DNA of 64,000 nt from Thermoanaerobacter thermocopriae JCM 7501. Lineage in GTDB: Bacteria; Bacillota; Thermoanaerobacteria; Thermoanaerobacterales; Thermoanaerobacteraceae. The stretch covers positions 1 through 64,000 of the forward strand of contig NZ_BAZY01000006.1 in assembly GCF_001310975.1 (NCBI RefSeq). Reading direction: 5' to 3'. Under the pieces are notes generated by a model. The model was not told the origin of the DNA. It made no database searches and saw only the letters and a program-made list of their open reading frames with translations. Shown piece after piece: positions 29,619 through 39,356 of this stretch. Both the position numbers and the translations under genes were made by a program. Numbering within the stretch: the first letter of the stretch is position 1; each line of letters begins with the position of its first letter.

Positions 29619-30650
29619 ATGAAAACGAAAAGAATTATTTCGGTATTTATAGTGATGACTTTGGTAATTGTGACTTTTCTAACAGGCTGCGGAAATAGTA
29701 CTTCTAACTCAGCTAGTAGTACTTCAAACTCATCTAATAGTCCATTAATTGGTTCTAAAGATGAAAAATACGTTATGGTAACTTTTGTTTCAGGAATTGA
29801 ATATTGGAAAGGTGCATTTAAAGGAATGCAAGACGCAGCCAAATATCTAGGAGTAACAGCACAATATACAGGTGCGAATGAATATGATATTAATCAGCAA
29901 GTTACTGTATTGGAACAAGTTATTGCTCAAAAACCAAGTGGAATATTACTTACCTGTATAAATCCGGATGCCTTAAAAGACCCGATAAATAGAGCAATAC
30001 AGCAAGGGATACCTGTTATCACTTTTGATGCAGATTCACCTAATTCATTACGATATTCTTATCTTGGAACTTCTAATTATAACGCTGGAGTAATTGCTGC
30101 TCGTACACTTGCAAAATTAGTTGGTGAAAAAGGTGAGGTAGGTGTTATTACTATTCCTGGACAACTTAATCACGAAGAACGAACAGCTGGTTTTAAAGAT
30201 ACAATTGCCAAGGAATTTCCAAATATGAAAGTTGTATCAGTTCAAGATGGGAAGTCAGATCAAGTAGCTTCTGCACAAGCAATGGCGAGTATGATGCAAG
30301 CGCATCCAAATTTAGTAGGAGTTTTTACAACAGAAGCTTCTACAGGTGTTGGTGCTGCTACGGCGGTTAAAGAAGCAAATAAAGTTGGCAAGGTTCATAT
30401 TGTAAGTTTTGATACTGATAAAGGAACATTAGACAATATTAAAGCAGGTGTCATAGATGCTACTATAGCACAAGGAACTTGGAACATGGGATATTGGGGT
30501 ATGATGTTTTTATACCACTTAAAACATGACCTTGTTCGTCCAATTGATGGAGATTGGAAAACTGCTCGTGTTGCTCCATTGCCCCCTATCGTTGATACAG
30601 GAGTAAATGTCGTTACTAAAGATAATGTAGACTATTTTTATAGCAAGTAA
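29619..30650 (+). CDS. Sugar-binding lipoprotein, RbsB/periplasmic-binding-protein-like (arabinose)
   Basis: A 343-residue binding protein of the ribose/galactose (PBP1) type. The lipoprotein signal has box LTGC at about residues 19-22, then an Asn/Ser-rich linker. YVMVTFVSGIEYWKGAFKGM, VITFDADSPNSLRYSYLGT and HIVSFDTDKGTLDNIKAG are typical of the family. I chose ATG 29619 (MKTKRIISVF), with GGAGGAGG about ten bases upstream. The longer in-frame start at 29529 lies in the permease gene. It should deliver L-arabinose to the importer encoded upstream. Confidence 0.92.
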   Translation: MKTKRIISVFIVMTLVIVTFLTGCGNSTSNSASSTSNSSNSPLIGSKDEKYVMVTFVSGIEYWKGAFKGMQDAAKYLGVTAQYTGANEYDINQQVTVLEQVIAQKPSGILLTCINPDALKDPINRAIQQGIPVITFDADSPNSLRYSYLGTSNYNAGVIAARTLAKLVGEKGEVGVITIPGQLNHEERTAGFKDTIAKEFPNMKVVSVQDGKSDQVASAQAMASMMQAHPNLVGVFTTEASTGVGAATAVKEANKVGKVHIVSFDTDKGTLDNIKAGVIDATIAQGTWNMGYWGMMFLYHLKHDLVRPIDGDWKTARVAPLPPIVDTGVNVVTKDNVDYFYSK

Positions 30651-30665
30651 TAATTGTTAATTGAT

Positions 30666-30708
30666 AATTTCAACCAAGGAAGAAAGGTTTTCTTCCTTGG
30701 TTGAAATT
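30666..30708 (+). terminator. Strong hairpin after the importer operon
   Basis: A perfect 20-bp stem (30666-30685 with 30689-30708, core CCAAGGAAGAAA) 15 bases after the binding-protein stop. No long T-run follows, so termination may be partial. Confidence 0.65.
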
Positions 30709-30772
30709 TCATAAATTATAATCATTGTAAAAAAACAATATACTTTTGACATCAAATCTTTAAAAACAAAGC

Positions 30773-30797
30773 AGGAATTTTAAATAAAATGTAGAAT
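30773..30797 (+). promoter_or_regulatory. Sigma-H-like promoter of araA (copy 6)
   Basis: AGGAATTT (30773-30780), 12 bases, AGAAT (30793-30797), about 90 bases before araA. Confidence 0.5.
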
Positions 30798-30821
30798 ATA
30801 TTAATTATAAATGTACGTACA

Positions 30822-30831
30822 TCTAATATCA
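30822..30831 (+). promoter_or_regulatory. AraR-type operator before araA
   Basis: A perfect palindrome TGTACGTACA. A degenerate second site TATACGAACA at 30844-30853 is centred 22 bases away. It controls the araABD part of the locus. Confidence 0.75.
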
Positions 30832-30884
30832 TGATAATTAAAATATACGAACAACAAAATAACAAATCAAAGGGAGGATTTATT

Positions 30885-32280
30885 ATGCAAACCAAGAAAA
30901 AGCCGCAAATAGGATTTTTAGGCATTATGCAAGAGTTGTACGATGATATGTTACCAGGCATTACTGAAAGACAAGAAAAATATGCAAGAGAAGTTATAGA
31001 ACAACTTCAAGATGTTGCCGATTTTCATTTTCCTAAAGCAGCAAAGAATAGACAGGACATTGAACATATTGTGAAAGAATTTAATGAAAAAGACCTTGAT
31101 GGTATTATGATAGTAATGCTTACGTATGGACCTGCTACAAATATTGTTAATGCACTAAGGAATAATAAACTACCTATTATGCTTGCGAACATTCAACCTG
31201 TTCCGACAGTAACAGAGGATTGGGATATGGAGATTTGACATACAATCAAGGTGTTCACGGTGCCCAAGATACAGCAAATGCCATTTTAAGGATGGGAATT
31301 AAGTGTCCTATTATTACAGAAGAATGGCATTCAGAAGAATTTAAAAAATTTGTTGGAGATTGGGCTAAAGCTGTGCAGACAATTAAAGCATTGCGAAACA
31401 TGAAAATAGCGCAGTTTGGAAGAATGCATGGAATGTATGATATTTTGGGAGATGATGCAGCCTTTACAAGAAAAATAGGTCGCAAATTAATCAAGAATAC
31501 ATTGGCGAAGTTTATAGATATATGGAAACTGCGACAGAAGAGGAGATTAATGCGGTTATTGAAGAGAATAGAAAGAATTTTTATATCGATCCAAATCTTA
31601 GCGAAGAAAGCCATAGATATGCTGCAAGATTACAAATTGGATTTAAAAAATTTCTTATTAATAAAGGATATGACGGATTTACTGCGCATTTCGATGTGTT
31701 TAAAGGAGATGGAAGATTCAAGCAAATTCCAATGATGGCTGCGTCAAATTTAATGGCTGAAGGATATGGATATGCAGCAGAGGGTGATGCTGTAACTGCA
31801 AGTTTGGTTGCGGCAGGTCATGTATTGATAGGAGATGCACATTTTACAGAAATGTATGCTATGGATTTTAAGAGAAATTCAATTTTAATGAGCCATATGG
31901 GCGAAGGTAACTGGAAAATAGCAAGAAAGGATAGACCGATTAAACTTATTGATAGAGAACTAGGCATTGGTAAACTTAATAATCCACCAACGGTTGTTTT
32001 TATGGCACAACCTGGGCCAGCGACTCTTGTTTCTTTAGTATCCTTAGAAGGAGAAAGATATAGGTTAGTTGTGTCAAAAGGAGAAATTCTGGATACAGAA
32101 GAAGCAAAGTATATTGAAATGCCATATTTCCACTTTAGGCCTTCAACAGGTGTGAAGGCATGTCTTGATGGATGGCTTACAAATGGAGGAACACATCATG
32201 AATGTTTAAATCTAGGTGATAACACACGGAGATGGAAAATATTATGTAACCTCTTGGACATTGAATATGTAGAAGTATAG
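30885..32280 (+). pseudogene. araA: L-arabinose isomerase AraA, two frameshifts
   Basis: The enzyme converts L-arabinose to L-ribulose, the first step of the pathway. The N-terminus PQIGFLGIMQELYDDMLPGI and the C-terminal GEGNWKIARKDRP and FRPSTGVKACLDGWL stretches fit the fucose/arabinose isomerase-fold family. Its place before araB and araD makes arabinose the substrate. A missing G at 31229-31231 gives DWDMGDLTYNQGVHG. A missing C at 31480-31481 gives KIGPQINQEYIGEVYRYME. Restored length is about 465 residues. I chose ATG 30885, seven bases after GGGAGG. Both breaks are homopolymer losses, and the gene is probably intact in the cell. Confidence 0.85.
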
Positions 32281-32291
32281 GGGGATGAAAA

Positions 32292-33971
32292 ATGGCAAAG
32301 TATTCAATTGGAATAGATTACGGGACAGAGTCTGCAAGGGCTCTGCTCCTTAATCTTGAGACGGGAGAACAAGTAGCTACTTCTGTAATGAATTATCCCC
32401 ATGGCGTGATGGATGAAGAACTTCCTGATGGAACAAAACTTCCACAAGATTGGGCATTACAACATCCAGATGACTATATTGAAGTTTTAAAGAAAATAGT
32501 ACCTGATGTAATAAATCAGGCAGATATAGACAAAGCTGATGTAATAGGCTTAGGCATAGATTTTACAGCTTGTACTATGTTGCCTATAAAAAAAGATGGA
32601 ACTCCTCTTTGTGACATCCCCCAGTACAAATCGAACCCTCATTCATATGTTAAGTTATGGAAACATCATGCTGCGCAACCTGAAGCAAACAAATTGAATG
32701 AAATAGCATCACAAAGGGGTGAGGATTTTTTAGCAAGGTATGGAGGAAAAATATCTTCAGAATGGCTTATACCCAAAATATGGCAAATATTAAATGAAGC
32801 GCCAGATATCTATGAAGAAGCTGATAAATTTATTGAAGCTACTGATTGGGTTGTTATGAAGCTAACAGGTAATGAAAGGCGAAATAGCTGTACTGCAGGC
32901 TATAAAGCGATTTGGCACAAAAGAAAGGGGTATCCTTCCAAAGATTTCTTTCGAGCATTAGATGAGAGGCTTGAAAATTTGGTAGAAGAAAAATTATCTA
33001 AAGATATATATCCATTAGGTACAAAAGCAGGGGAATTGACGCCTGAAATGGCAAAAATAATGGGCTTAAACCCGGGAGTAGCAGTTGCTGTAGGCAATGT
33101 TGATGCTCATGTTTCAGTACCAGCAGTAGGAGTTACATCGCCAGGGAAAATGGTAATGGTAATGGGAACTTCGATTTGCCATTTGGTGTTAGATGATAAA
33201 GAAGTAGAGGTCCCAGGCATGTGTGGCGTTGTAGAAGATGGAATTATACCAGGCTTTTATGGATATGAAGCAGGACAATCTGCGGTTGGCGACATCTTTG
33301 CCTGGTTTGTTGATAATTGTGTGCCGTACGAATACAAAATTGAAGCAGAAAAAAGAGGGATAAGTATTCACGAGTTATTAACAGAAAAAGCCGCAAAGCT
33401 AAAACCCGGAGAAAGTGGCCTCTTGGCGATTGACTGGTGGAACGGAAACAGGTCAGTACTAGTAGATGCAGACCTTACTGGTGTAATATTAGGAATGACT
33501 TTAACTACGAAACCTGAGGAGATATACAGAGCATTAATCGAAGCAACAGCTTTTGGGACGAGGATGATAATTGATACTTTTAATCAAAATGGAGTAAGTA
33601 TTAGTGAACTGTACGCTTGTGGAGGACTTCCTGAAAAAAATCCTATGCTTATGCAAATCTATGCTGATGTTACAAATCTCGAAATTAAAGTATCAAAATC
33701 TTCACAAACACCAGCACTTGGTGCAGCAATGTTTGGAGCAGTTGCAGCAGGTAAAGAAAAAGGAGGGTTTGATAGTATATTTGAAGCGGCACGAGTAATA
33801 CCCAAGCTAAAGGAAGAAACATACAATCCAATACCTGAAAATGTTGAAATATATGATAAATTATTTGAAGAATACAAACTTCTTCATGACTATTTTGGCA
33901 GAGGTATAAATAATGTAATGAAAAGGCTAAAAGCCTTAAAAGAGGGGGGTTCCAATGTTAGAGAAGCTTAA
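32292..33971 (+). CDS. araB: L-ribulokinase AraB
   Basis: A 559-residue FGGY-family kinase that phosphorylates L-ribulose. It starts [19 protein letters not shown] and has [10 protein letters not shown] near residue 90, [11 protein letters not shown]-like sequence ([14 protein letters not shown]) and [15 protein letters not shown] and [20 protein letters not shown] in the C-terminal half. These are characteristic of AraB and not of xylulokinase. It starts at ATG 32292 after GGGGATG and lies 11 bases after araA. Its 3' end overlaps araD by 17 bases. The frame is intact. Confidence 0.93.
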   Translation: MAKYSIGIDYGTESARALLLNLETGEQVATSVMNYPHGVMDEELPDGTKLPQDWALQHPDDYIEVLKKIVPDVINQADIDKADVIGLGIDFTACTMLPIKKDGTPLCDIPQYKSNPHSYVKLWKHHAAQPEANKLNEIASQRGEDFLARYGGKISSEWLIPKIWQILNEAPDIYEEADKFIEATDWVVMKLTGNERRNSCTAGYKAIWHKRKGYPSKDFFRALDERLENLVEEKLSKDIYPLGTKAGELTPEMAKIMGLNPGVAVAVGNVDAHVSVPAVGVTSPGKMVMVMGTSICHLVLDDKEVEVPGMCGVVEDGIIPGFYGYEAGQSAVGDIFAWFVDNCVPYEYKIEAEKRGISIHELLTEKAAKLKPGESGLLAIDWWNGNRSVLVDADLTGVILGMTLTTKPEEIYRALIEATAFGTRMIIDTFNQNGVSISELYACGGLPEKNPMLMQIYADVTNLEIKVSKSSQTPALGAAMFGAVAAGKEKGGFDSIFEAARVIPKLKEETYNPIPENVEIYDKLFEEYKLLHDYFGRGINNVMKRLKALKEGGSNVREA

Positions 33972-34599
33972 AGAACGAGTATACAAAATGAATATGATGT
34001 TGCCGAAAAATAATCTTGTTACAATGACAAGTGGGAATGTCAGTGGAAGAGATGTTGAAACAGGATATGTAGTTATAAAACCAAGCGGGATTCCTTATGA
34101 AGAAATGCAACCAGAGGATATGGTTGTGGTTGACCTTAATGGTAATATAATAGAAGGAAAATGGAAACCTTCTGTAGATACTGCAACACATTTGTATATA
34201 TACAGACATCGTAGTGATGTTAATGGAATAGTTCATACACATTCTCCTTATGCTACAAGCTTTGCTGCTTTGGGGAAACCTATACCGGTGTATCTGACAG
34301 CAATTGCAGATGAATTTGGAGGGCCAATACCGGTTGGCCCATATGCAAAAATTGGTGGAGAAGAAATAGGGGAGGCGGTAATAAAATATATTGGTCGAAG
34401 TCCAGCAATACTTATGAAAAATCATGGAGTTTTTACGATAGGGAAGACTCCAGAGGAGGCAGTAAAGGCAGCAGTGATGCTTGAAGATGTAGCAAAGACA
34501 GTTCATTTAGCATTGCTACTTGGCGAGCCAGAGGAAATTCCTGAAGAAGAGGTAAAAAGAGCTCATGAAAGGTATATGACAAAATATGGACAAAATTAA
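33955..34599 (+). CDS. araD: L-ribulose-5-phosphate 4-epimerase AraD
   Basis: A 214-residue class II aldolase-fold enzyme that converts L-ribulose-5-phosphate to D-xylulose-5-phosphate. It shows [20 protein letters not shown] and the metal-binding [14 protein letters not shown] near residue 95. It starts at ATG 33955 inside the end of araB, with AGAGGGGGG about ten bases upstream. It could alternatively be an L-fuculose-phosphate aldolase by fold, but the operon argues for AraD. Confidence 0.92.
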   Translation: MLEKLKERVYKMNMMLPKNNLVTMTSGNVSGRDVETGYVVIKPSGIPYEEMQPEDMVVVDLNGNIIEGKWKPSVDTATHLYIYRHRSDVNGIVHTHSPYATSFAALGKPIPVYLTAIADEFGGPIPVGPYAKIGGEEIGEAVIKYIGRSPAILMKNHGVFTIGKTPEEAVKAAVMLEDVAKTVHLALLLGEPEEIPEEEVKRAHERYMTKYGQN

Positions 34600-34619
34600 A
34601 TTACGATAAATTTTATTAT

Positions 34620-34668
34620 AGATACCTGATACTTATAAGGAATTATAATGGTATCAGGTATCTTTCTT
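34620..34668 (+). terminator. Terminator after araD
   Basis: A perfect 13-bp stem AGATACCTGATAC (34620-34632) and GTATCAGGTATCT (34651-34663) with an 18-base loop, then TTCTT. Confidence 0.7.
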
Positions 34669-34766
34669 AATATTTATATTTAAGATGAAAAATAAAAATG
34701 TTATAATAATATGCGGAAATTAATTTTTTAAAAACTATTCTTGATAATTGGGAAGGATGTTTAATC

Positions 34767-35882
34767 GTGGCAGAAAATTTACCTAAATATCAGCAACTTA
34801 AAGAATTTATAATTAGGTATATAGTTGAGAACAACTTAAATGCTCATGACCCTCTTTTTACTGAAAATGAACTCGCAGCTAAGTTTAACATGAGCAGGCA
34901 TACTGTTAGAAAAGCGCTCGACGAACTTGAAAATGAAGGATGGATTTACAGAAAGCAAGGAGTAGGCACTTTTTGTGCTGACAGGTCTGTGATAAAGAAA
35001 ATAGACGACAAAAATATTGCAGTAATAACCACATATGTAAGTGATTATATTTTTCCAAGAATAATAAAAGGTATTGACCAAGTTTTAACAAAAGAAGGTT
35101 ATACAATATTACTATATAATACAAACAATAAAATCGAAAAAGAAATTGATATTTTAGAAAATATTATGACAAAAAATATTAAAGGAGTTATTATTGAACC
35201 GACGAAAAGTGCCCTTCCCCATATAAATATTGACTATTTTGAGCAGTTAAAAAGGCGAGGAATTCCGTATATTTTTATAAATAGTTATTATGAAGAATTA
35301 AAACCTTCATATATCATCCAAGATGATGAAGGAGGGGGCTTTGTTGTTACAGAGCATCTTATACAATTAGGTCATCGTAATATTTTAGGCATATTTAAAA
35401 GCGATGATAATCAAGGATTAAATAGATATAAAGGGTATATTAGAGCATTAAGACAATACGGCATAAAAATTAGAGAAGATAATATTGTATGGTATACAAC
35501 TGAAGAAATGAGAACTAAACCGCAAGAAATGGTCAAAAAAATATTTGAAGGCACAGGTGACAAGCCATCAGCTATAGTTTGCTACAATGACCAAATTGCA
35601 ATGTGGGTGATAGAGGCTTTAAGAAATTTGGGTTTAACTGTACCAAATGATGTATCAATTGTAGGGTTTGATGATTCTGATTATGCAGTATTATCGGATA
35701 TTAAATTAACTACAATAGTTCATCCTAAAGAAGAGATGGGAAGACAAGCTGCAAAAGCGTTGTTTAAACTGATGGAAATGGGAAATAAAGCATTTGAAAA
35801 TCCTATAACTATATGTGTGAAACCTGAATTAAAAATAAGAACATCAGCTAAAAGCATTGAAGCGAAAGAAGTGAAAGTATGA
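34767..35882 (+). CDS. araR: Arabinose repressor AraR (GntR N-terminus, LacI-type C-terminus)
   Basis: A 371-residue regulator with a GntR-type winged helix (LFTENELAAKFNMSRHTVRK, near residues 30-50, and LENEGWIYRKQGVGTF) fused to a periplasmic-binding-protein-like effector domain ending in DVSIVGFDDSDYAVLSDIKLT. This fusion is the hallmark of Bacillus AraR, which releases TGTACGTACA-type boxes on binding L-arabinose. Matching boxes occur at 26634, 26979 and 30822. The start is GTG 34767, about ten bases after GGAAGG. It overlaps the next gene by four bases. Confidence 0.93.
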   Translation: MAENLPKYQQLKEFIIRYIVENNLNAHDPLFTENELAAKFNMSRHTVRKALDELENEGWIYRKQGVGTFCADRSVIKKIDDKNIAVITTYVSDYIFPRIIKGIDQVLTKEGYTILLYNTNNKIEKEIDILENIMTKNIKGVIIEPTKSALPHINIDYFEQLKRRGIPYIFINSYYEELKPSYIIQDDEGGGFVVTEHLIQLGHRNILGIFKSDDNQGLNRYKGYIRALRQYGIKIREDNIVWYTTEEMRTKPQEMVKKIFEGTGDKPSAIVCYNDQIAMWVIEALRNLGLTVPNDVSIVGFDDSDYAVLSDIKLTTIVHPKEEMGRQAAKALFKLMEMGNKAFENPITICVKPELKIRTSAKSIEAKEVKV

Positions 35883-37201
35883 AAAATTTAATGCCTATAA
35901 AAGAAATTGTCATAAAAGAAGGAGCAATTAATGATTTAACGCCCATAATCAATAAAATAGGTGTAAATTCTAAAATAATGATCATTTGTGATAATAATAC
36001 CTATAAAGTAGCCGCAAAAGAGATAATAGAGCGATTAGAAAGTAACAATTTTTTTGTTACCAAGTGTGTGTTAGAACGTGACAGTTTACTCATACCTGAT
36101 GAATATAGCTTAGGAGAAGTTCTTATAAACTTAGACAAAGATACCGAATTTTTATTAGCTGTTGGTTCAGGAACTATAAATGACTTAGTGAGGTTTGTAA
36201 GTTTTAAAGTGGGTAAGCCTTATGGAATTGTTGCAACAGCACCTTCCATGGATGGCTATGCCTCTTCTGTTTCGCCTTTAATTGTCAAAGGTTTTAAGCG
36301 GACATACTCAGCAATATATCCTGAGATTATAATAGGAGATATTGATATAATTTCTCAAGCTCCATATGAGATGATAACAGCGGGCTTTGGTGATGTTATT
36401 GGAAAATATACTTCTCTTGCCGATTGGTATATAAGCAATGTAATAACAGGCGAAACTTATTCAGAGGATATAGTAGCTTTAGTAAAGGAATCGATAGATA
36501 AATGTGTTAATGCTTCGACAGGACTTTTGAAGAGAGATAAAAAATCAATAAAAGAATTAATGGAGGCACTTATTATTTCGGGAATTGCAATGCTTAAATT
36601 TGGCAATTCTCGCCCTGCATCTGGCGCAGAACATCACTTATCACATTATTTAGAGATGAAAGAAATATTATCTAAAAATGAATACCATCTTCATGGGACA
36701 AAAGTCGGCATAACAAGCATTATTATTTCAGAAATTTATCATTACATATTTTCATTTACAGTAGACGATATTAAAAAGTTTATGTCAAAAAAACTTTCAC
36801 TAAATCGTGACGAATTTGAAGCGAGGATAAAAAATGCATATGGTGCTATAGCTAACGAAGTGCTGAGTAATTTAAATTATTTTTATATAGATGAGATAAA
36901 AAGAAAACAAAGACAAGAGAGGATACTTGAAAAGTGGGGACATATGAGAAATTGGGTAAAAATAAATGTTCCTGAGGCAGTAACCATTCGGGATTTATTA
37001 CGGAGAATAGGTGCTCCATCTAAATTAAATGAAATAGGAGTAAATGAAGTTTTACTTTACGATATGTTAAATAATGCTAAAGAAATAAGAAAAAATTATA
37101 CAATATTAAGACTTGCAGAAGATATAAATTTTCCTGTGGAAAAATTATTTGAAAAAGTTAAAAAAATTTTTAAGTACAGTTTAAAAATGAATAACCCTTA
37201 A
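35879..37201 (+). CDS. araM: Glycerol-1-phosphate dehydrogenase AraM/EgsA family
   Basis: A 440-residue member of the iron-containing alcohol dehydrogenase-like group. AVGSGTINDLVRF near residue 99, VATAPSMDGYASS and the metal-binding histidines in SGAEHHLSHYLEM and YHLHGTKVGI are typical of AraM. In Bacillus AraM reduces dihydroxyacetone phosphate to sn-glycerol-1-phosphate, and the gene also sits in the ara operon. Its ATG overlaps the araR stop (ATGA), so it is translationally coupled. The link between arabinose use and this enzyme is not understood in Bacillus either. Confidence 0.88.
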   Translation: MKNLMPIKEIVIKEGAINDLTPIINKIGVNSKIMIICDNNTYKVAAKEIIERLESNNFFVTKCVLERDSLLIPDEYSLGEVLINLDKDTEFLLAVGSGTINDLVRFVSFKVGKPYGIVATAPSMDGYASSVSPLIVKGFKRTYSAIYPEIIIGDIDIISQAPYEMITAGFGDVIGKYTSLADWYISNVITGETYSEDIVALVKESIDKCVNASTGLLKRDKKSIKELMEALIISGIAMLKFGNSRPASGAEHHLSHYLEMKEILSKNEYHLHGTKVGITSIIISEIYHYIFSFTVDDIKKFMSKKLSLNRDEFEARIKNAYGAIANEVLSNLNYFYIDEIKRKQRQERILEKWGHMRNWVKINVPEAVTIRDLLRRIGAPSKLNEIGVNEVLLYDMLNNAKEIRKNYTILRLAEDINFPVEKLFEKVKKIFKYSLKMNNP

Positions 37202-37286
37202 TTTCCACAAGATAAAAGATGCCTTTTAATTTGTGAAAATTAGATATATAATAGAAATAAATAAAAATAATAACGGAGGGGTAAAT

Positions 37287-37937
37287 ATGAAGTTTTTCCT
37301 TGATACAGCTAATGTAGACGAAATAAGAGAAGCTAATGCATTAGGTGTAATATCAGGTGTTACTACAAACCCATCTCTTATTGCTAAAGAAGGAAGAGAT
37401 TTTAAGGAAGTAGTAAAAGAAATTACTCAAATTGTAGATGGTCCTATAAGTGCAGAAGTTATAAGTGATGACAGTGAGGGCATGATTAGAGAGGCAAGAG
37501 AGCTTGCAAAGATACATAAAAATATAGTAATAAAAATTCCTATGACGGCTGAAGGGCTAAAAGCAGTAAATGTCCTTTCAAAAGAAGGGATTAAAACAAA
37601 TGTGACGTTAATATTTACAGCAAATCAAGCATTACTGGCAGCTCGTGCAGGTGCGACATACGTAAGTCCTTTTGTAGGAAGACTTGATGATATAAATACA
37701 GATGGCTTGCAGATTATTGAGGATATTGTTACGATATTCAATAATTACGACATAGATACAGAGATAATAACTGCAAGTGTAAGACATCCTATACATGTTT
37801 TACAGGCAGCAAAACTAGGGGCACATATAGCGACAGTGCCGTACAAGGTGCTTATGCAGATGGTAAAACATCCGTTGACAGATGCAGGAATAGAAAGATT
37901 CAAAGAGGATTGGAGAAAAGCTGGGCTCAAAATATGA
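37287..37937 (+). CDS. tal: Transaldolase, small TalC/fructose-6-phosphate aldolase-like type
   Basis: A 216-residue class I aldolase. [16 protein letters not shown] at the N-terminus, [16 protein letters not shown] and the Schiff-base lysine region [15 protein letters not shown] near residue 85 identify the family. It moves three-carbon units in the pentose phosphate pathway, which drains xylulose-5-phosphate made by AraD. I chose ATG 37287, about nine bases after GGAGGGG. The longer in-frame start at 37233 has no ribosome-binding site. The short subfamily includes both transaldolases and fructose-6-phosphate aldolases, and the first is more likely here. Confidence 0.9.
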   Translation: MKFFLDTANVDEIREANALGVISGVTTNPSLIAKEGRDFKEVVKEITQIVDGPISAEVISDDSEGMIREARELAKIHKNIVIKIPMTAEGLKAVNVLSKEGIKTNVTLIFTANQALLAARAGATYVSPFVGRLDDINTDGLQIIEDIVTIFNNYDIDTEIITASVRHPIHVLQAAKLGAHIATVPYKVLMQMVKHPLTDAGIERFKEDWRKAGLKI

Positions 37938-37943
37938 ATTGAT

Positions 37944-37983
37944 AAAAAGCAGGTAGATATTAAGAAATCTATCCTGCTTTTTA
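37944..37983 (+). terminator. Terminator of the ara locus
   Basis: A long stem AAAAAGCAGGTAGAT (37944-37958) with ATCTATCCTGCTTTTT (37968-37983), seven bases after the transaldolase stop. One unpaired base lies in the stem. T-rich 3' end. Confidence 0.85.
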
Positions 37984-38032
37984 AGTTATTTAACAGCAAT
38001 TTTGAGAATATAGATAGTAAGAGGTGGTTAAT

Positions 38033-39344
38033 GTGAGAAAGCCTTTTACTACTTTGTTATATTTGCTAGTGATATTTTTTCTTATATATTGGCCTTATTA
38101 CATGAATCTTTATGAAAAAGAACAAATACAAGACAAAAAACATGAGGAAGAAGAGTTTAGAGGTATAATAACTTTTTGGGATTTTCCTCATCCATCAATA
38201 GAAGATCCCGGAGGATTTGAATTTATAAAAAGAAAAATAGAGTTATTTCAGTACAAATACCCGGGTGTTGTCATAGATTTTGAGCCTCTTTCATACGAAA
38301 ACGGATATAAGAAGCTGATTAATTCTTCTAAAGAGGGTTCTTTGCCAGATATTTTACCTGTTGGTGCAGACTTTTACTTTATTTCAAATGGTTATTTAAG
38401 CCCTATCACTAAATACATTGACGAAGAATTAAAAAAACAGTACAAAGAAGGTGTTATTGATGCTTTAAAGTATAAAGGCAATATTTATGGTATGCCTTTG
38501 GGAATGTATACTAATGTGCTTTTTTTAAATGTGGATATGTTTTATGAAAAAGAAATTAAACTTCCTGAAAACGGTGAGTGGAATTACGAAGAATTTATGG
38601 ATAGTATGATAAAATTGACTTATAGTGAAGGTAAACAGGATAAAAAATTCTTTTATGGATTAGGTATTTCTCTTAAACCTGATAATTATAATTTGTGGGG
38701 GTTTTTACTTTTAGATGGTGCGAGAGTTTTTGACGAAGAAAAGTATTCTTTTTTTGGGCCTCAAGCAGTTTCAGGAGTGGAAAAAGTTTTGGATTTATTC
38801 AATAAATATAAGGTTGTCAATCCTGTCTCACTTGAGGGAGACAGAGAAAAGTTGTGGCAAGACTTTATTACTACTAAAAATACTGCTGTATTAGTAGAGG
38901 AGAGCTATAAAATAGCACAACTTAAAAATTTACAGTCAAAAGGAAAACTGTTTGAGTTTGATGTAGCAATGTACCGAAGGGGAAAGTGGCATACCATTAA
39001 CTTTATCACCTAAAATATATGCCTATGGCATAAAGAAGGAAAAAAATGAAAAAAAACTTGAGATGGAGTATAAATTTATAAAGTTTCTTACAGAAGACCA
39101 ACAAAAGGCGATTGAATTAGGTTATGTACCAGTTAAAAAAGATAAAAATATTGAAGATGACAAAATGAAAGTAATTGAATTAGCTACTAAATATACAAAT
39201 GCCATCCCACAAATTGAAGGATGGGGAAAAATAAACAACACAGTGATATCGAAAATAAAAGAAGGAATAAAAAATAACAAAAATGCTTTTGATATAACAG
39301 AGGAAATAAAAAATAGTGTAAATCAGTTGGTACAACAAAAGTAA
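38033..39344 (+). pseudogene. Orphan extracellular solute-binding protein, membrane anchored, one frameshift
   Basis: A MalE-like binding protein of about 436 residues joined. The N-terminus VRKPFTTLLYLLVIFFLIYW is a hydrophobic anchor with no lipobox cysteine. GSLPDILPVGADFYFISNGYL and YGMPLGMYTNVLFLNVDMFY are typical of the family. A one-base excess in the G-run at 38979-38982 separates it from SGIPLTLSPKIYAYGI, which runs to 39344. I chose GTG 38033, six bases after GAGGTGG. GTG 38024 is an alternative. No permease or ATPase gene adjoins, so it may act as a sensor partner or serve a distant transporter. Confidence 0.75.
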
Positions 39345-39356
39345 GGGGAATTATTT

